From Pseudanabaena sp. FACHB-2040 (lineage in GTDB: Bacteria > Cyanobacteriota > Cyanobacteriia > Phormidesmidales > Phormidesmidaceae): DNA of 64,000 nt. Position 1 is the stretch's first letter; each line of letters begins with the position of its first letter. Position numbers and translations under genes: made by a program. The stretch covers positions 372,001 through 436,000 of the forward strand of contig NZ_JACJQO010000019.1 of assembly GCF_014696715.1 (NCBI RefSeq). The letters run 5' to 3'. The notes beneath the pieces are model-generated. The model was not told the DNA's origin and did not search any database. It worked only from the letters and a program-made list of their open reading frames with translations. Shown one piece after another: positions 62,965 through 64,000 of the stretch.

Positions 62965-63359
62965 CTGCTAGATGCAAACTACCAGCTTGACCTCAGCAAC
63001 ACCAATTTTCTAACAACTAAATACCCTCCAGAGACTTCCTTTCCGGCTTCAAAACCTCTTGTCAAAGTCCACTGATATATCCATAGCAGCTGTCTATGTC
63101 AATCAATTTAGCACCTGACCTTCCACTCAAAATTTGCCTGTCCACTACTCATTTTGGCAGTCTGCTTTAGGCTGAGCCTCACAACCTCGCTTACCAGGCA
63201 CTGTCTAAGGCATCCCCACACCAGAAATAAGCTTCTTATTTTTGCTCTTTCTAACTTCACTCCAAAGGAATTTGCCTGCTAACGCTATAGCAAACCAGCA
63301 TCTTCCATGACTAAAGCTTCTCCGTCCGTTCACACTTTTTGGATAAATTGTCTTTTTGT
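62965..63359. other. dapA-rnj intergenic region
   Basis: A 395-base A/T-richer gap between two plus-strand genes. I see no coding frame, tRNA or strong hairpin. Its length leaves room for an rnj promoter and a leader; RNase J genes in some bacteria are self-regulated through their 5' leader, but nothing diagnostic is visible. Confidence 0.5.
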
Positions 63360-64000
63360 ATGACTCAAAACAACTCAGAACCTGCTTTGAAAGTGATTCC
63401 CCTCGGTGGGCTGCACGAAATCGGTAAAAACACCTGCGTCTTTGAATTCAATGATGAAATCATGCTGTTAGACGCGGGATTGGCATTTCCCAGCGAGGAT
63501 ATGCACGGCGTCAACATCGTTTTGCCCGACGTCACTTACCTGCGAGAGAACCGTCACAAGATCAAAGGCATGATCGTGACCCACGGTCACGAAGACCACA
63601 TCGGCGGTATTTCCTTCCACCTCAAGCAGTTCGATATCCCTGTCATTTACGGGCCTCGGCTAGCCATGGCCCTGCTTGAAAACAAGCTTGAAGAAGCAGG
63701 CCTTAGCGATCACACTGAATTGCGTACCGTTCGCCCTCGGGAAATTGTCAGAATTGGCAACTCTTTCCTAGTTGAATACATTCGCAATACCCATTCCATT
63801 GCTGATAGCTTCTCAGTCGCTATCCATACCCCTGCTGGCATTGTCATCCATACTGGAGATTTCAAGGTAGACCACACGCCGGTTGATGGCGAACATTTCG
63901 ATCTGCAAAGACTAGCAGACTACGGTGAGCGCGGAGTTCTGTGTCTAATTAGTGACTCCACCAACTCTGAAGTGCCTGGCCATACGCCTTCAGAGCGGTC
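63360..64000 (+). CDS. rnj: Ribonuclease J (partial, 5' portion)
   Basis: The first 213 codons of RNase J, which runs off the window. The metallo-beta-lactamase domain is plain: VIPLGGLHEIGKNTCVFEFN, MLLDAGLAFPSEDM, the metal motif MIVTHGHEDHIGGISFHLKQ near residue 80, and later VEYIRNTHSIADSFSVAIHT and VIHTGDFKVDHTPVDGEHFD with CLISDSTNSEVPGHTPSE. RNase J is a 5'-3' exo- and endoribonuclease that matures rRNA and degrades mRNA; in cyanobacteria it works beside RNase E. The ATG at 63360 has no strong Shine-Dalgarno site. Confidence 0.96.
   Translation, partial: MTQNNSEPALKVIPLGGLHEIGKNTCVFEFNDEIMLLDAGLAFPSEDMHGVNIVLPDVTYLRENRHKIKGMIVTHGHEDHIGGISFHLKQFDIPVIYGPRLAMALLENKLEEAGLSDHTELRTVRPREIVRIGNSFLVEYIRNTHSIADSFSVAIHTPAGIVIHTGDFKVDHTPVDGEHFDLQRLADYGERGVLCLISDSTNSEVPGHTPSER

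Noticed and set aside
1-64000. Prophage, insertion sequence or integrated element
   Set aside because: No transposase, integrase, phage structural gene or tRNA-flanked direct repeat was found; the tRNA-Trp gene sits in its usual ribosomal-protein context.

Overview
The window is chromosomal DNA of a cyanobacterium. Direct signs are the HIP1 octamer GCGATCGC recurring throughout, inside genes and between them. Gene content agrees: a carboxysome shell protein (CcmK type), a homologue of the orange carotenoid protein C-terminal domain, a Tab2/Atab2 RNA-binding protein, a DUF4090 protein, an FO synthase subunit (CofG), CbiD, and the orders rplS-trnW-secE-nusG-rplKAJL, tig-clpP-clpX and asd-dapA-rnj. 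Moderate GC content, low-complexity heptamer tracts, three Uma2 genes and a MazEF pair suggest a larger, probably filamentous Leptolyngbya-like genome, but that placement is inference. I see no prophage, insertion sequence, CRISPR array or rRNA operon.

Layout. 1-8.4 kb: an exported beta-propeller-like protein, a SNF2 helicase with an adjoining SWIM zinc-finger protein, an unknown protein, two Uma2 proteins and MoaE. 8.5-17.7 kb: a YdcF/DUF218 membrane protein, pyrB, a lipoprotein, 3-methyladenine glycosylase, a 40-residue membrane microprotein, a metallo-beta-lactamase-fold protein with a C-terminal cysteine cluster, creatininase, FKBP, a phasin-like protein and CdsA. 17.7-27.5 kb: an SLH-GHL10 glycosidase, a SUI1 factor, an RluA/D synthase, DUF1206, a methyltransferase, guaA, cbiD, a pentapeptide protein and a TPR protein, all on the minus strand. 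27.5-36.3 kb is the most accessory-looking stretch: an unknown two-helix membrane protein, MazEF, small unknowns, a fused 5-oxoprolinase interrupted by low-complexity inserts, a third Uma2 protein and a glutamine synthetase-like enzyme. 36.4-41 kb: cofG, then exbD, pstS and two TonB-like proteins, a candidate energised outer-membrane uptake module. 40.9-46.9 kb: map and the translation/transcription cluster (rplS, tRNA-Trp, secE, nusG, rplK, rplA, L10 leader, rplJ, rplL). 47-56 kb: TlyA, hydrolases, the OCP-CTD homologue, trpD, an orphan ABC permease, Tab2, an S1 protein, a dienelactone hydrolase, a divergent CcmK and a GntR regulator. 56-64 kb: an alpha/beta hydrolase, clpX, clpP and tig on the minus strand, then asd, dapA and the start of rnj on the plus strand.

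How the genes work together. The ribosomal cluster couples translation (L19, L11, L1, L10, L7/L12, tRNA-Trp), secretion (SecE) and elongation control (NusG); an mRNA leader ending in an intrinsic-terminator hairpin sits before rplJ. Trigger factor, ClpP and ClpX form a protein-quality block. Asd and DapA are successive steps toward lysine and diaminopimelate. The most unusual items are the ExbD/PstS/TonB-like set, the OCP-CTD homologue lacking one of its two carotenoid-contacting tryptophans, the solitary CcmK with altered pore and edge residues, and telomere-like heptamer tracts carried in frame inside the 5-oxoprolinase gene.
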